A stretch of DNA of 64,000 bases from Onchidella celtica (Eukaryota > Mollusca > Gastropoda > Systellommatophora > Onchidiidae), in assembly GCA_963931925.1 (NCBI GenBank), contig OZ007570.1:47321317-47385316 (forward strand), read 5' to 3'. Numbering within the stretch: the first letter of the stretch is position 1; every line of letters begins with the position of its first letter. Of the stretch, positions 48,686-60,320 are shown one piece after another. Below the pieces are notes generated by a model that saw only the letters and a list, made by a program, of their open reading frames with translations, did not search any database and had not been told where the DNA came from. The position numbers and the translations under genes are program-made.

Positions 48686-49941
48686 GGGGCCGTTCAAATA
48701 TGATATCACGCCTGGAGGGGGGTAAGGGGTCTGGCAAAAATATGAGGAAGTGTGAGGAAGGGGGGGGGGGGTCTCATGGAAAAAGTGATATCACACCTTT
48801 TAGCCTACTTCGGTGTATTAGAAATAGATTGAAAACTAAGATTTTTTAAACATTTCAAACTAACTTTCATTTGCTCTCGTGTAAGTATATCTAGAATCTA
48901 GGTTATTTGTGTAGTTGTATGTCAATTTCCATTTGAATACCTACAGTACAGCTATTTCTTTTTCTTCTTTAATACATTCCATGCTCCCCATTGCCTACAA
49001 GTCTAGATTAGATCTAGATCTTTCCTTCCAGATTATCACAAATCTCTAGGCAATTAGAGAGTTCATATACTTATAGTTATATAGGCCTATAGACTATGGC
49101 AAAATCCTGTTGTATGTTGTGATTTCTTAGGAATTTGTTTTTAAAGATATAGATCTAGCAAAATGTCTAGGTAGTAGGTAGGCCCAAAAAAGTGTTGGCA
49201 CTCTTAGTTTCTTTTACAACTAAATATAGTGTTTTTAGGGATGTTTTAGTTGTGTGATTCAAATTTTGTAATAAAAACTCATAAATGTATTTAGATGATT
49301 TTATCATGCTGTTTTAAGTCAAATAAGTCAACGCAATAAAGAAAACACTGAATATGCTGAAAAAACTAGATCTTCTCTAAATCCATTCAAGAAAACAATA
49401 AATTTAGTTGTGGAAAAAAAAGAGTGGCAACACTTTTTGGGGCCTACCTGGCCTTTACCTACAAAAAAGTGTCAGACCTTAAGGGGAAGTCACTCTGCGG
49501 TAAAGCCCCCGATTTTTTTTAACCAGAAATTCTTATCAACAAAGGATTATTTAAATTTCAATAGTCAATTCAGCTCACAATAGTCCATTGAAAATTTTAA
49601 TCTTTACTACAGGAACATATTTGAAATCATGCGCGGGCCATTTGTATTAGATGAATAATTTTTTTGTATTTCTTGTATTTTGTCAGCTTTTGCCTATTGT
49701 CTCTAAATAAATTGTCTCAGCTATTTCTATGCCAAATATGCCTTTGTATCTTTAATTTATCAATGCATTTTACTATTTCGAAGTAGTCTAACATTTAACG
49801 TATAATGTCTTATATATTGTCAAATGTGTGATATCACAGGGGGGGGGGGGGGGGGTCTGGCAAAAATGTAAGGAAGTGTGAGAAGGGGGGGGGGGTCTGA
49901 AAATACCCCAAAAAAGTGTGATATCATATTTGAACAGCCCC
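48686..49941. mobile_element. TAA-flanked DNA element with GGGGC-GTTCAAATATGATATC ends
   Basis: Inverted ends GGGGCCGTTCAAATATGATA (left) and, on the other strand, GGGGCTGTTCAAATATGATA (right) differ at one base in 20. TAA lies directly outside both (48683-48685 and 49942-49944), as in PIF/Harbinger. Each end also carries the same direct block of about 100 bp: GGTCTGGCAAAAAT, GGAAGTGTGAG, a G-run and GGTCT, bounded by TGATATCAC. The outer 110 bp thus look like two copies of one short MITE enclosing about 1 kb of unrelated AT-rich DNA. No transposase. Confidence 0.75.
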
Positions 49942-49944
49942 TAA

Positions 49945-51955
49945 TGGAGCTTGTACTCAGGTTGATTTTTGCTGGTTACGGCATCTGTGATTTGTTCATC
50001 AGAATGGGATTATAAACTATGTGATCAGTTTTGCTATTAAGGCAACCAAGATTACTGAACTTATGCCCCTGTCTTATGAAATGGCATCGCTGTGAAATCA
50101 AGTCATTTCCGTGGTCTATGAGTCATTCTGTAAAGTCATTCTGTCTTTGACCAATTAATATGTAACCGGATTTATATTGTATACAGGTGTATCCGCGTCT
50201 GTGACATATTCGTTTCCCTTTGTTAACGATAATTCTGCAGATCCTGAATAACATAGTTGTTGTTTATCTTTTGGCCATAAATGGTATTGAAATAGTCATT
50301 ATTAATGTCTGTTCTCATACTAGGGGTGATGATGATATACGTACCGTATCAGGATTGTTGTTTCTTTTCTGGTACCGGTATATAATTATTCGTTGTATTT
50401 TAGTTTTATTTTTGTTTGTGTTCTGAAGAAATATATTATGCCTGTTATGGTTTCCCCGTACCCAATAGTATATGATTTTATTCATGAAGAGTGAAAGAAA
50501 TTGAAAAATTAAAGTAGTCCAATTGCTTATCATTAATATTTGTAATTCTGTTTATTGTCTTAGTGTGTGTTTGTATCGGAAGTTATTAGCCATTTTTTGT
50601 TGTTGTTGTTGCTGTTGTTGTTGTTTTTTGTTTTTGATTAATCTGCACCGAGCTATTTTATTAATTTAAACGTTCACCTTTGGAAATTATATATTTTGTT
50701 TTCCAACTTTTCTTTCTTTACTTAGCACGGATTTATTGTTTATTGACCTAGTTACGCCCTATGGGCGTCTTATAGGGGAGATAATCATGCAGTATAACCA
50801 AGTTTATAATTTGTTGCTTCGTTGTCTCCCTTGGCGTGATGTAATGTGATCGTTTAGTGGTGTATATCTATGGATGTGAGATAACATTTTAGCTTGAAAA
50901 GAAAGAAAAATGTGTTCTAAAGCATACAACTAATATTAGAAACAGGATTAACATATTAATAAGATCAATTCATCACTCAAACACATTAACAAAACTTAAT
51001 TCACTCTCATCCTCAAACTTCTGAGACCAAAAGAGACGCCATTCAGTTTCCAAGTAAACACTCCTAAATAATTCAGGTTTTAAGACTGCTTTTTACTGTG
51101 CTCACAATTTTATTTAGTTTAATGGTGCTACTGCATCAATACAGCTAGAGTTGAAGAAACTAGCTGTGAATGGGACAAAGATAATCACGATATTTATTAG
51201 AGACCCGTGAAAGCACTGTATACTTTGTAGCTGTATCATGTGAGCAAAGAAAAAGAGAATTAACGTTACGAAAAGACAATTCCCGATATTTTAAATAGAG
51301 TATGACTTCATAATTCAGTCCTCTGGACCAGCTGAAGCTAACAAAGAATGAGGTACTTACTTGTTTTCAGCTATATTTCAAGACATTCTCATCCCATCAA
51401 TACATAATTGAAAACGCTTATCGATGGTGTCAGGCGCAAACCGGCCAAGTCCAAAAATTTCACATTACTTTATATCGTACCAATTCATGAAGCTTGGAAT
51501 CCTGCATCACATGGAAAAGTAAATGTTACCATTATCCAGTAGAAATACTCAAAATGAGGGTGTAATCAAACCAGCTAGGTTTATTTCCCATTTGTTTTTT
51601 ATAGGCAGTTTTTTGTTTTTCCTGTAAAATTTGCATATTTCGACTTGGCCGGTTTGCTCCTGATACCATCGTTATATTTTCCCGCAATCACTTTTATCTC
51701 TAAACTAGCCGACCCGCGCAAGATAAATCTTGCAAATCTACCATGTACCAAGCCCAACCGTATATCTGGATCTAGGCTACATTAAAACGGCATTTGAAAT
51801 TGAATTCGATGCAATGACTGATAGAACTTATACGCCACCATTTCACGTAGAAATATACAGATGTGATTACCCTGGTTTTAGGCTACCAATGTGTAAAGGG
51901 AGGTCAAGGATGCAATTTCCGGTCACACTTTTTTGGTTCTGTCCGATGAAAACTA
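49945..51955. other. Intergenic, no gene recognised
   Basis: AT-rich, with a (GTT)n tract near 50598-50626. Open frames are short and lack motifs. The sequence TTCTGGCGCAAACCGGCCAA-like block near 51425 and its inverse near 51640 (GGCCGGTTTGC.CCTGA.ACCATC) form an inverted pair about 215 bp apart, suggesting another MITE at about 51415-51670. Confidence 0.45.
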
Positions 51956-51959
51956 GTCT

Positions 51960-52150
51960 CTGTTTTTGCGGCTAAAAAAATTTTAATTTAAATAATAGTA
52001 AAGTCTGATTTTTGTTCAAAATGAATGTGTCCACGAAACTCTTCGTCAAAAATTGATGCAATACACCAAGTTTCGTAATTTTTGGTCGCGTAGTCGCGAA
52101 GTTTTAGTTGCTTACGGGTTCATCCTCTAGCTCAATTATAGTAAGATACT
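51960..52150. repeat. Dispersed repeat family J, copy 1 (second copy 54490-54690)
   Basis: TGAATGTGTCCACGAAACTC / TGGATGTGTCCGCATAATTT, then TCGTCAAAA, ATTGATGCAA / ACTGAATGCAT, AAGTTTCGTAATTTTTGG / AGGTTTCATAATTTTTGG, then AAGTTTTAGTT and CCTC.AGCTC.ATTATAGT occur in the same order in both copies. No boundaries or class recognised. Confidence 0.7.
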
Positions 52151-52430
52151 CTATATTCGTGACATGTAGAACCCTTGAATGGTTTAAACCAAGCCTGCAA
52201 GCTGGCAGAATCGCAGGAAATATGGTCCTCTGTCTGGGATTCCTGGAGATCAACTTCTTACAATCTGGTGCTCTTTGTGTGTTAAGGCAAAATGATATGT
52301 TTGAAATACACAAAACATCCCACGGATATCAAATGAAGCTGCAAACATTCAAAATTAAATTTTCTTAATATTAATAGTGCTCATTTGCCACTGTCTGTAG
52401 TTATTTTATGGGTGATTTCTATGTTACTGT

Positions 52431-52784
52431 CAAGGCTGGATTAAGACCTTCAGATATTAAAAAGTTATTAGTGACCCTATAAACTGTAAATGCAAATCAA
52501 AATATAAAGAAAAGCTAACTATAATAATAGAGTTTTATTTTTCGAAATGAAACAAAATTAAAGTAAGATGGACCGGAAAAGCATGAGTATTTTTGTATAC
52601 TTCCCCTTCACTTGTATTTGAAAAGTTTTCTCCTACTTTGTTTTAATTGCAAAGTCTTTGATCAGAACCTCAAGCCGAATCTTACTTAACAAATCTGAAC
52701 ATTTTCTGTGGTGCCACCCCCCCCCCCCCCTCCCTTGATGCCCCAAGAAAGTGCTTAATATTTTTCTTAAAAATCCAGCCCCTG
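52431..52784. mobile_element. hAT MITE with perfect 8-bp target duplication
   Basis: Ends CAAGGCTGGATTAAG and AATCCAGCCCCTG are inverted; GTTACTGT flanks both sides exactly (52423-52430 and 52785-52792). GCCCCAAGAAAGTGCTTAAT near the right end is the reverse of the GTGCTTAG...CATCAAGGGA region of the 23134-23446 copy, so it is the same family inserted the other way round. Length is 354 bp. Confidence 0.92.
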
Positions 52785-53689
52785 GTTACTGTGTGATGTA
52801 AACAAACAAATGATGGCGCCTAGCAACGGTGGAGTGGCTCTCGACCATCAACAGAGAGGAAAATGGATTTTTTCTTTTTTTACTTAAACATCAACTTTCA
52901 AACAAATAACGGATAATAAACATGTTATGGACTGAAAGAGTCCATGACCATCGAGGTTTATTGTATTTTCATTTAAGTTTCAGTGGTAGTGAAGAAGAAT
53001 GTAAACAAACCTCTTAGAGATGGCATGATATGTAAATCTGGGGGTGTATTTTCAACAACGTTTAGCGATTTCTTCTTCTCAGGTGACTAGATATAAGTAC
53101 AATCATTTAGATGTTGCTGCCAATTGCTTTCATGCTCGTCTGATGACATTACGTAGGATATTTAGAAGCTTTTCTACTACCACTGGCGATGCTGACAGCA
53201 CGCAACAAAGCCGAGACAGCAGACAGTCGCACGAAAGAGTGTGACACAAAACATGTTATTTTCTATATCAAACATTATCTATGAATTCATTTTACAATTA
53301 TCCACAGATCAACATCTTTTTGGCGTAAAAATGTGTTTTTGTAGGCTCGGAACTTAAAAATATAACCACGTTCGATTGTAATTTACGACCACTTGCCCTA
53401 TTGCAACAATTGTCACAACTTCCCAACGCGTATACTGCAGGGCCACAAAAAATAATAATATAAAGACGGGGTGGGGAGGGGGGGGGGGGAGCAAAGTCGG
53501 TATAGATATCTTTCTTTATTCGTACTAGTAATTGCCCCATTCTTCGAATGGTTAAGGACAGCACTCCAGACCGAAAGGAATCAGCACAAAGACATTCATT
53601 GATGTCGAGACAATTTGGGTCATCCACAAAAAAATTGGCTATTAATAGATAGATAGGAGAATTTTTCAGGAAATGATGACGTCATGGGC

Positions 53690-55560
53690 TCATGCGTTCG
53701 TAAAAAATGGAGGATCAAAAGTAGACAATTAGCGGCATAAAGCAAACTCAAAAAATACTTCCCCACCTTTTCAAGACTCCAAATCTAAAAAAGAACCTTT
53801 TGCGGGTCGCAGGGCGGGCACATGTAAAATTTCACGCAAATCCGAGCTGTATGAGCGGTAGTAGATCTTGTTCTTTTTTTTATATTATCATTACATTTTC
53901 CTTTCTTTGAGCATTAGCTCTAGAGTTCGAGGCGTGAGAGGCCTTCGACAAAGTTTTCTTGGCATGACTGACACTCCGAGATCTATAATAAAAATATTTC
54001 ACTTCGAGCTTGAAGCACACTATAAATGTTTCTGCACAGTTTTCCTGGTATGAATGAATGGCACTCACCTCATCTGTATAACATTATACTTGGTATCAAA
54101 GTTTTCTTGACGTGGCTGGATCGTGAACTCTAGTTTACATTTCCGGTAAGAGGCGGAAATGACGAAATTGACGGAAGTACATTATCAAGTCGTATTCGCA
54201 ATCATGAATTGATAACTGATAATTATAACTGAATTTCTGGAAAAAGTAAAGAGTTTCGGGAAAAAATGAGCACGACATGTACAGGCTTAATAAATTTTAC
54301 ATACATGTGCCAAGTTTCATTTCTCTACGTTGCGTAGTAAAAAAGCCTTTGCGGGAACAAACTTGGGCCCAGGCTCCATTATTATATGATATTATTTACT
54401 TGTTTTAGATAGTGGTTAAATACTGGTTGAACGGTGGACACTGAGAGACCATGAAATTTCCCATCATAATTTTCTAGTTTATGCAAAAAAATGCGTCTCT
54501 TTTTTGCAGCTAAAAAAAAAAGAAAAATTGAATTAATCATATTAAAGACTGCATTTTGCCACAAATGGATGTGTCCGCATAATTTATCGTCAAAACTGAA
54601 TGCATTATGCAAGGTTTCATAATTTTTGGACACCTAGTTATAAAGTTTTAGTTTCTTACATAATCACCCTCCAGCTCCATTATAGTTTGATGATGATGAT
54701 GATTGTTTACTTATTCTCCTGGGTACTATCGTCGCTGCAGGATTCTAAACAGCTAACTCGGTTTTGTAAATTTTACAGGAGAGTGGAAAAACTGAAAAGC
54801 TAGGCTATTATACACATTTTGGAGCTGGGAATCGGTACTGATACTAAAAATATTTCCGATTATATATCCAGGGCTTGTTGTACTTATAGGATGTGTCATA
54901 ATTATGGTGTCACTCTTAATTCCGGAAAAAAAAACCCAGCACACTGCATTTTCAGAGTTAGCCGTCTAGAATCCTGCAGCTATACTCTAAATATATCCCA
55001 TCAACAGTGCTACATTCCTCGAACTTGTCATCTAGGGATTTCTTTTTCTTGGGCTATGATACTTTGTTTAAAAACGTTTACATTCATCTACAAAACTCTT
55101 TTTCCGATCCATACACAACAACTTTTGAGAATTTTACCAGTGTGATTAAATTCATACAGAAGTAGATCTATTTAATTCTATATGTGAAAAGTTAGAAGTT
55201 CTGAATACGAAACAAAGTTAAAGGTACCAAATTGACCGTGATTGGCGAAAAAAATTCATGGCCATCATCGAACGGACGCGCCGTAAAACACTAACTCAAA
55301 CTCAAATTTTTGGGGATGTAAAAGAGTGAAGAAGAAAAGTTGAGAAAGGAAACCCCGCACGGTGGACTAATTGAAAGAGTTCACCTCACAAAGCATTTAG
55401 CGACATTGATGCTCGCCAGAATTGTGTGTTGTTGTGTGTCACAGTGTCGAGGGCAGGTTTGAGGAATGTAGCAACGTTGATGGCGGGGCATTTCAAGAGA
55501 CGAAATAGTACTTTCTAAACAAAAAGAAGCAATGAATAAATAAATTAATTAATTAATCAA
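53690..55560. other. Intergenic, repeat fragments only
   Basis: Contains a short copy of repeat family B (53690-53755), repeat J copy 2 (54490-54690), and a (GAT)n tract at 54687-54704. Frames of 60-108 codons show no domain or splice-consistent partner. Confidence 0.4.
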
Positions 55561-55815
55561 TAAAATGCCGTATGTCAATGTTTGGCCCACCCTGTATAAT
55601 AATTATGCTGTACACGCAAGTAGTTTGAAAACAGCCCCCTGAGCTGCTGACAGCCGAATGCTCCGCAGACCGGATTCTGGCGTGGAGATCATCAGGAGAG
55701 AATGCGTCGCTGTTTCGGGCTCTACCTCTCTACAGCTATTTTAATGACGCACCGAGCCCCCTCACTGATGTGAGGTCTCCTTGCCAGTTCGACCGTGTGC
55801 CTCTACTGTCAACCG

Positions 55816-57717
55816 TCAGGACTCATTCCAGGTAGTATCCTCTCTCTTCAACCAGATCCAATGGCTTGCTCTTTCTACGGTCTTTTGTAGATCTTTCCTC
55901 ATGGCATTTCCTTTCTTTGGGCCCAGTCCAGCTACTCTCATCCACCTGCTGACGCTGTCTGCAATGAAGCCTCTACACCCGACCTCGACTGGGAAATGCG
56001 ATATCTTCCATCCAGCCTCCGCGCACTCTTCGACAAGAGCTTCGTAGCGGCTCTCCTTCCTCTCGTGTGCTGCCTTGATATTGTCTTCATAAGGCACCGT
56101 CAGCTCTACCAGATGTACCTCTTTCTCTTCTTCGCTCCATAACACCAAGTCAGGCTTCTTTGTTGTTGGAATGGGAAAAAATTTCTTGCTGCCTTCTAGA
56201 TCTGCAGACACGTCCCATTGGCCATCACTTTCGTCAGCAGGGGCTTTGCTTGTCTTCTTTCTTTCAGGCACCTTACTTCCTTGCGGCACGAACGTGATCT
56301 TTCTCAGTCCGTGGTCCTGCGATTTAGGAGCGTACTTTCCCTCATTCACCTGCTCCTTTGCTGTCTTTGTGAGAATCTTGAGCACCTCATTGTGCCTCCA
56401 CGTGTATCTGTTCAGCGCTAAGTGGCAGTTTGAGAGGATATGTTTCATGGTTCCTAGCTTTCCGCACCTGCACTTGTCATCTTCCTGGGCCTTCCATCTG
56501 ACCAGGTTCACCGGTGAAGGCAGAACGTCGTAGGTAGCCCGAAGAAGGAAGCTCAGCCTTGACGTATTCCACTCCCATACCTCACTCCACCCAATCTTTC
56601 TTTCCACTACATGCTCCTCCCAACTCGTCACTTGTCCTTGCTGAGCACACTGAACTAGATGAACTTCCCGCCTCTCCGCCTCCACCTTTCGCACCTGCCC
56701 TGCTGCAGCTGATCTTCTCTCCTTCTGTGCCATTTTCCCAAAGGGCTTGAAGTCACCACTACCCAGTCCCAGCCTGTCTACCTGTGCAGGGCCAACAATG
56801 TCGCCATGCTTCAACACAGAGATGACCTCATCAGCCGCGTCCTCCGCCCTCCATTTTCTTGCCGTTCTGACATCCGGTGGGTTGTCGCTGATCTTATGGT
56901 CCTTCGACTCCCTCAGCATCATCACTGTCCTGATCTTTCCTGCCTTGTAGATCTCCACGATTGAAGTGAGTGGCACCTGGAGCGCGCCTTTCTGCCTGTA
57001 CAGGGCTGATGTGTTAATTGTTCGTGGTAGGCCTAGCCACTTTCTGATGAAGTTGTTACACGCTCTCTCTATCATTTCAACTCTTGACAAGGCGACTTCG
57101 TACATTGTCAGTGGCCATGCAAGCCGCGGGTATAGGGCGAACTGAAGACACCATATCTTGTACTTTCCTGGCAGCCTAGTCTTGTCAATGGCTTTCAGGC
57201 CATCCTCTGCTTGTTTCATGATAGCCACGCCACGGCTCTTGTCATTCAGTGCTCCCGCATACCATCGTCCTAAACTCTTAACAGGCTCATCTTTCACTGT
57301 GGGTATCTTCTCCCCCGCGATCGTGAATTTCTGTTGCTTCTGCTTTCCTTTGTGCAAGGTCAGGCTCCTGGACTTCTTGGCTTTGAATTTCATCCTCGAC
57401 CAAGTTACCAGCTCAACCAGCCGCGCCAAGACCGTCTGCATTATGTCCGCATCTTTTGTCAGCAGAGTCACATCATCCACGAATGCCTTCTTCGGTGCTC
57501 TTACTTCTGCCTCTTCTTCACTTAAGCCTGATGACCTGAAGAGCATCTCCATCACTAGGATGAACCAGATGACCGAAATCGTGCAGCCAGCTGCTATACC
57601 GGTCTCCAGACGGTGCCACTCAGTTGTGAATTCTTCTGTTGAGAATCGCATCTGGAATTTGCTGTAGTACTCGTTCATGATGTCTTGCACCTTGCGCGGG
57701 ATGTAGAAGAATTCCAT
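55816..57717 (-). CDS. R2-like LINE polyprotein: reverse transcriptase end, zinc knuckle and restriction-like endonuclease (5' truncated)
   Basis: A single open frame of 633 codons. Residues 41-53 (IAAGCTISVIWF) and 78-86 (AFVDDVTLL) are RT motifs B and C, with FVDD as the catalytic aspartates. 230-260 hold the thumb-like RKWLGLPR block. CRC...H...C at C416, C418, H426, C431 is a CCHC zinc knuckle. PDLVLW (522-527) followed by HLVELTVPYED (535-545) and ERKESRY fits the PD-(D/E)xK restriction-like endonuclease of R2-type elements. Full elements have the fingers and upstream RT motifs plus an N-terminal zinc-finger region; these are missing and a stop lies two codons upstream of the ATG, so the copy is 5' truncated, as often happens during target-primed reverse transcription. 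The absence of any internal stop points to a recent insertion. GC content is visibly higher than in the surroundings. The 3' UTR probably extends to about 55610. Confidence 0.85.
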   Translation of the reverse strand: MEFFYIPRKVQDIMNEYYSKFQMRFSTEEFTTEWHRLETGIAAGCTISVIWFILVMEMLFRSSGLSEEEAEVRAPKKAFVDDVTLLTKDADIMQTVLARLVELVTWSRMKFKAKKSRSLTLHKGKQKQQKFTIAGEKIPTVKDEPVKSLGRWYAGALNDKSRGVAIMKQAEDGLKAIDKTRLPGKYKIWCLQFALYPRLAWPLTMYEVALSRVEMIERACNNFIRKWLGLPRTINTSALYRQKGALQVPLTSIVEIYKAGKIRTVMMLRESKDHKISDNPPDVRTARKWRAEDAADEVISVLKHGDIVGPAQVDRLGLGSGDFKPFGKMAQKERRSAAAGQVRKVEAERREVHLVQCAQQGQVTSWEEHVVERKIGWSEVWEWNTSRLSFLLRATYDVLPSPVNLVRWKAQEDDKCRCGKLGTMKHILSNCHLALNRYTWRHNEVLKILTKTAKEQVNEGKYAPKSQDHGLRKITFVPQGSKVPERKKTSKAPADESDGQWDVSADLEGSKKFFPIPTTKKPDLVLWSEEEKEVHLVELTVPYEDNIKAAHERKESRYEALVEECAEAGWKISHFPVEVGCRGFIADSVSRWMRVAGLGPKKGNAMRKDLQKTVERASHWIWLKREDTTWNES

Positions 57718-58298
57718 TGCTTATATAATTCAGGTTAAATACCACAGGTCAGTGACCAAACGTGACATCGGTCTCGGCCTAAATCAATTATGCTAATTCT
57801 TGTGAAAATGTATCTGCCTTGAAATAAAGGGAGCAGGGGTAAGTACAAAAACAAGCAAAAATGGCATCATCTCGTTAGAAATTAGCCCCCCCCCCCCCCT
57901 CATCTTTTTTTTTTTTTTTTTAATCAGCGGAGCCTTATTTTGGGTTTGACTTCGGTATTAAACCCTATCTCAAGTTCCTGAGAAAACCCCTCAGAAGGGG
58001 GAACATTTTTCTATGGAAATTGATATTTACTCACAGTATGAAAGATCTGCCATTTTCCTGCACTGAGTTAAAATATTTTGTTTGAAATTGTGTCCCAAAT
58101 ATTTTATTTCGAGTTTTTAAAAAAGATATAAAAACATTTCACTTTTCTCCCGGTTTGGCCAGGTCCATGCACAAATCAGAAATAAATCAAAGGGGATAGA
58201 GAAGTATGATAGTTTACAAATGAAGTAACATCTATTTCTTTGTTTCTTCCCGGAAACCAAAAATAACTCTGAGATCTATGCGAGAAACTGAAAGAGAC
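57718..58298. other. Intergenic, C-run and T-run only
   Basis: A C-run at 57887-57899 and a T-run at 57906-57922. No gene or element recognised. Confidence 0.4.
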
Positions 58299-58523
58299 AG
58301 CAGTATGAATGAAAGCAGTATGGATGAAAGCAGTATGAATGAAAGCAGTATGAATGAAAGCAGTATGGATGAAAGCAGTATGAATGAAAGCAGTATGGAT
58401 GAAAGCAGTATGGATGAAAGCAGTATGAATGAAAGCAGTATGGATGAAAGCAGTATGAATGAAAGCAGTATGAATGAAAGCAGTATGAATGAAAGCAGTA
58501 TGAATGAAAGCAGTATGAATGAA
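58299..58523 (+). repeat. 15-bp minisatellite, 15 units
   Basis: Fifteen tandem 15-mers AGCAGTATGAATGAA, differing only at one G/A position (AAT or GAT). Read as protein this is SSMNE or SSMDE; the variant order is N D N N D N D D N D N N N N N. No indels. Because 15 is a multiple of 3 and no unit holds a stop in most frames, the plus frame and all three minus frames stay open. No start context, splice site or homology supports translation. Confidence 0.95.
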
Positions 58524-59131
58524 AACCGGTCTGACAAAAATCAGTGATGTGAAGAAAAACAACTGAACAAAATGATGTCACGCATGATAGCATGGGTGAA
58601 AGACAAGGGGAGAGCAGGGCGGGGTATAGGGAGGATGGATGGAAGACTACAGTAGAGGAAAAATCGTTTCCATGTTCGCAGTGCCGGGTCATAACCATCA
58701 TTATTTTAATTAAAATGTTTATATTCCATCTCTTTTCTTTTCTTTCATTGTACGCATGAGCCATAATGTTCCAGGGGCCGAAGGATTGCGTGTTTTTAAA
58801 TTAGTTGTGTGTTTAGGGCTCTTCAAATACATCTTTTTTTTTTTTTGCTAACTAATGTCTTACATCTGGCCTTTCTGCGATTCGCCGCCTATAAAGATCT
58901 GGGGTTTGATTTGCCATAATATATTAGGAAAATGCATTCGTGCTCCACGATTAGCTTCATTTCGCGGGCCACAGACGGCGCAGTCTAGTGTATATTTTGT
59001 AGTTCACTGAGTATGATGATGATGATGATGATGGTTATGATGATATCCCACCGGCAAATCTGGGCGGTGCACTACTGACCTCGTGTAACAACACAGTGCC
59101 CTTTTGACCTGTGCATGCTAAAATTAATTAA

Positions 59132-60067
59132 GGGGTGGGGGGGGGGGGGTACGGGTCCTGAAATCGAGTTTTGGGCTCAAAATATCGATTCTTACTTTTG
59201 TCGATTTTCGGAAGGTTCAACCATTTCTATTTACGGTTTTGATACTCATTTGATCTAGCTAAACCTTTTTCCATAACAAAAACAACAAGACTTTCATGGG
59301 AGAGGGTCGAGTAAGATATTCGATTCCAATCGAAGAAAATACGCTATAGTTGCCAGTTCGTTAGACACAATGAAACGCCATTTCTGGCTGATTTGTGGTA
59401 TGGGGACCCTTATATTGGAATCGCCCACTTGTATGAATGATCTGGAACGGCCAGGAATGTATTGAGACATTTGGTAAACATTCAGACACTTTTTTCAGCC
59501 AAAAAACCTTTGCAAATTTTCAAACGCGTTTTTCTCAAAACTTTCTTTTTTTTACGTTAATTTCCTAACAACTGTTTTTTATATGTTGTTGGATTTCAAT
59601 GAAAATTGCACAATAGCATCTTTATATTGTGTACTACAAAGACTAGTATTCACGTTTGAGTATCTTTTATAGTTTATGAGAAATCTATCATTAAATTTTT
59701 GTGGTGAAAAATCAAGAAAAATGCTTACGCGCTATATACAATTTTCAGACTTCCTTAGAAAAACATCTATCAAAGATGTCCAATTAAAAATACCAAAATA
59801 TCTTTATTATGTACTGAAATATAAGCATACCAAATTTCAAGATCATTTGTTGAAAAATGACGGAGCCTTTAGGTTTTAAAAATAGCTGTTTACATGTAGG
59901 CGAAACTCAAGATGACGGCGTTACCGTGGCAACCAATAAGTCCATGTATTTTTTTTAATACTTTTCTCCCCTAATTTGGACATGCTGAATTCAAATATGG
60001 AGGTTAAAATTGCCTACCCCCGTGTTGTTTAGAATATCACGATCTGGACCCGTCCCCCCCCCCCCCC
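59132..60067. mobile_element. TTAA-flanked element with G-run/ACGGGTCC ends
   Basis: The left end is GGGGTGGGG, a G-run, then ACGGGTCCTGAAATCG; the right end is CGATCTGGACCCGTCC and a C-run. These are inverted over about 25-30 bp. TTAA lies directly outside both (59128-59131 and 60068-60071), which fits piggyBac-type insertion, although TAA would also fit PIF/Harbinger. Length is 936 bp with no transposase. Confidence 0.6.
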
Positions 60068-60094
60068 TTAAAGTTTACATTTCGCGTGTTCAGC

Positions 60095-60320
60095 AATTCC
60101 CTTTCGTTTCTGTCACGTTCTGACTCATAGAGACGCCCAATCGCATGACATAAGGCAGTCGGTAGCGCAGAATGACATCCACTCTAACAAATCAATTAAA
60201 CCCTTGAACCCTTACAAGGACAGGGTCTTGTCACAAACAAATGGATGGCGTGAAAGATGGGAAATTACACAAAAAAATTAATGGGACACGTAGAAATCAA
60301 GGTATTCTTCCACAGGTCGC
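60095..60320. repeat. Dispersed repeat family H, copy 2
   Basis: Same-orientation match to 33930-34205 through TAACAAATCAATTAAACCC, TTGAACCCTTACAAGGAC and ACAAACAAATGGATGGCGTG. Starts about 30 bp right of the TTAA-flanked element. Confidence 0.65.

Noticed and set aside
55781-57667. Several plus-strand ORFs of 60-169 codons
   Set aside because: They are shadows of the R2-like minus-strand ORF.
58299-58523. CRISPR array
   Set aside because: Units are contiguous 15-mers without spacers and the genome is an animal's.
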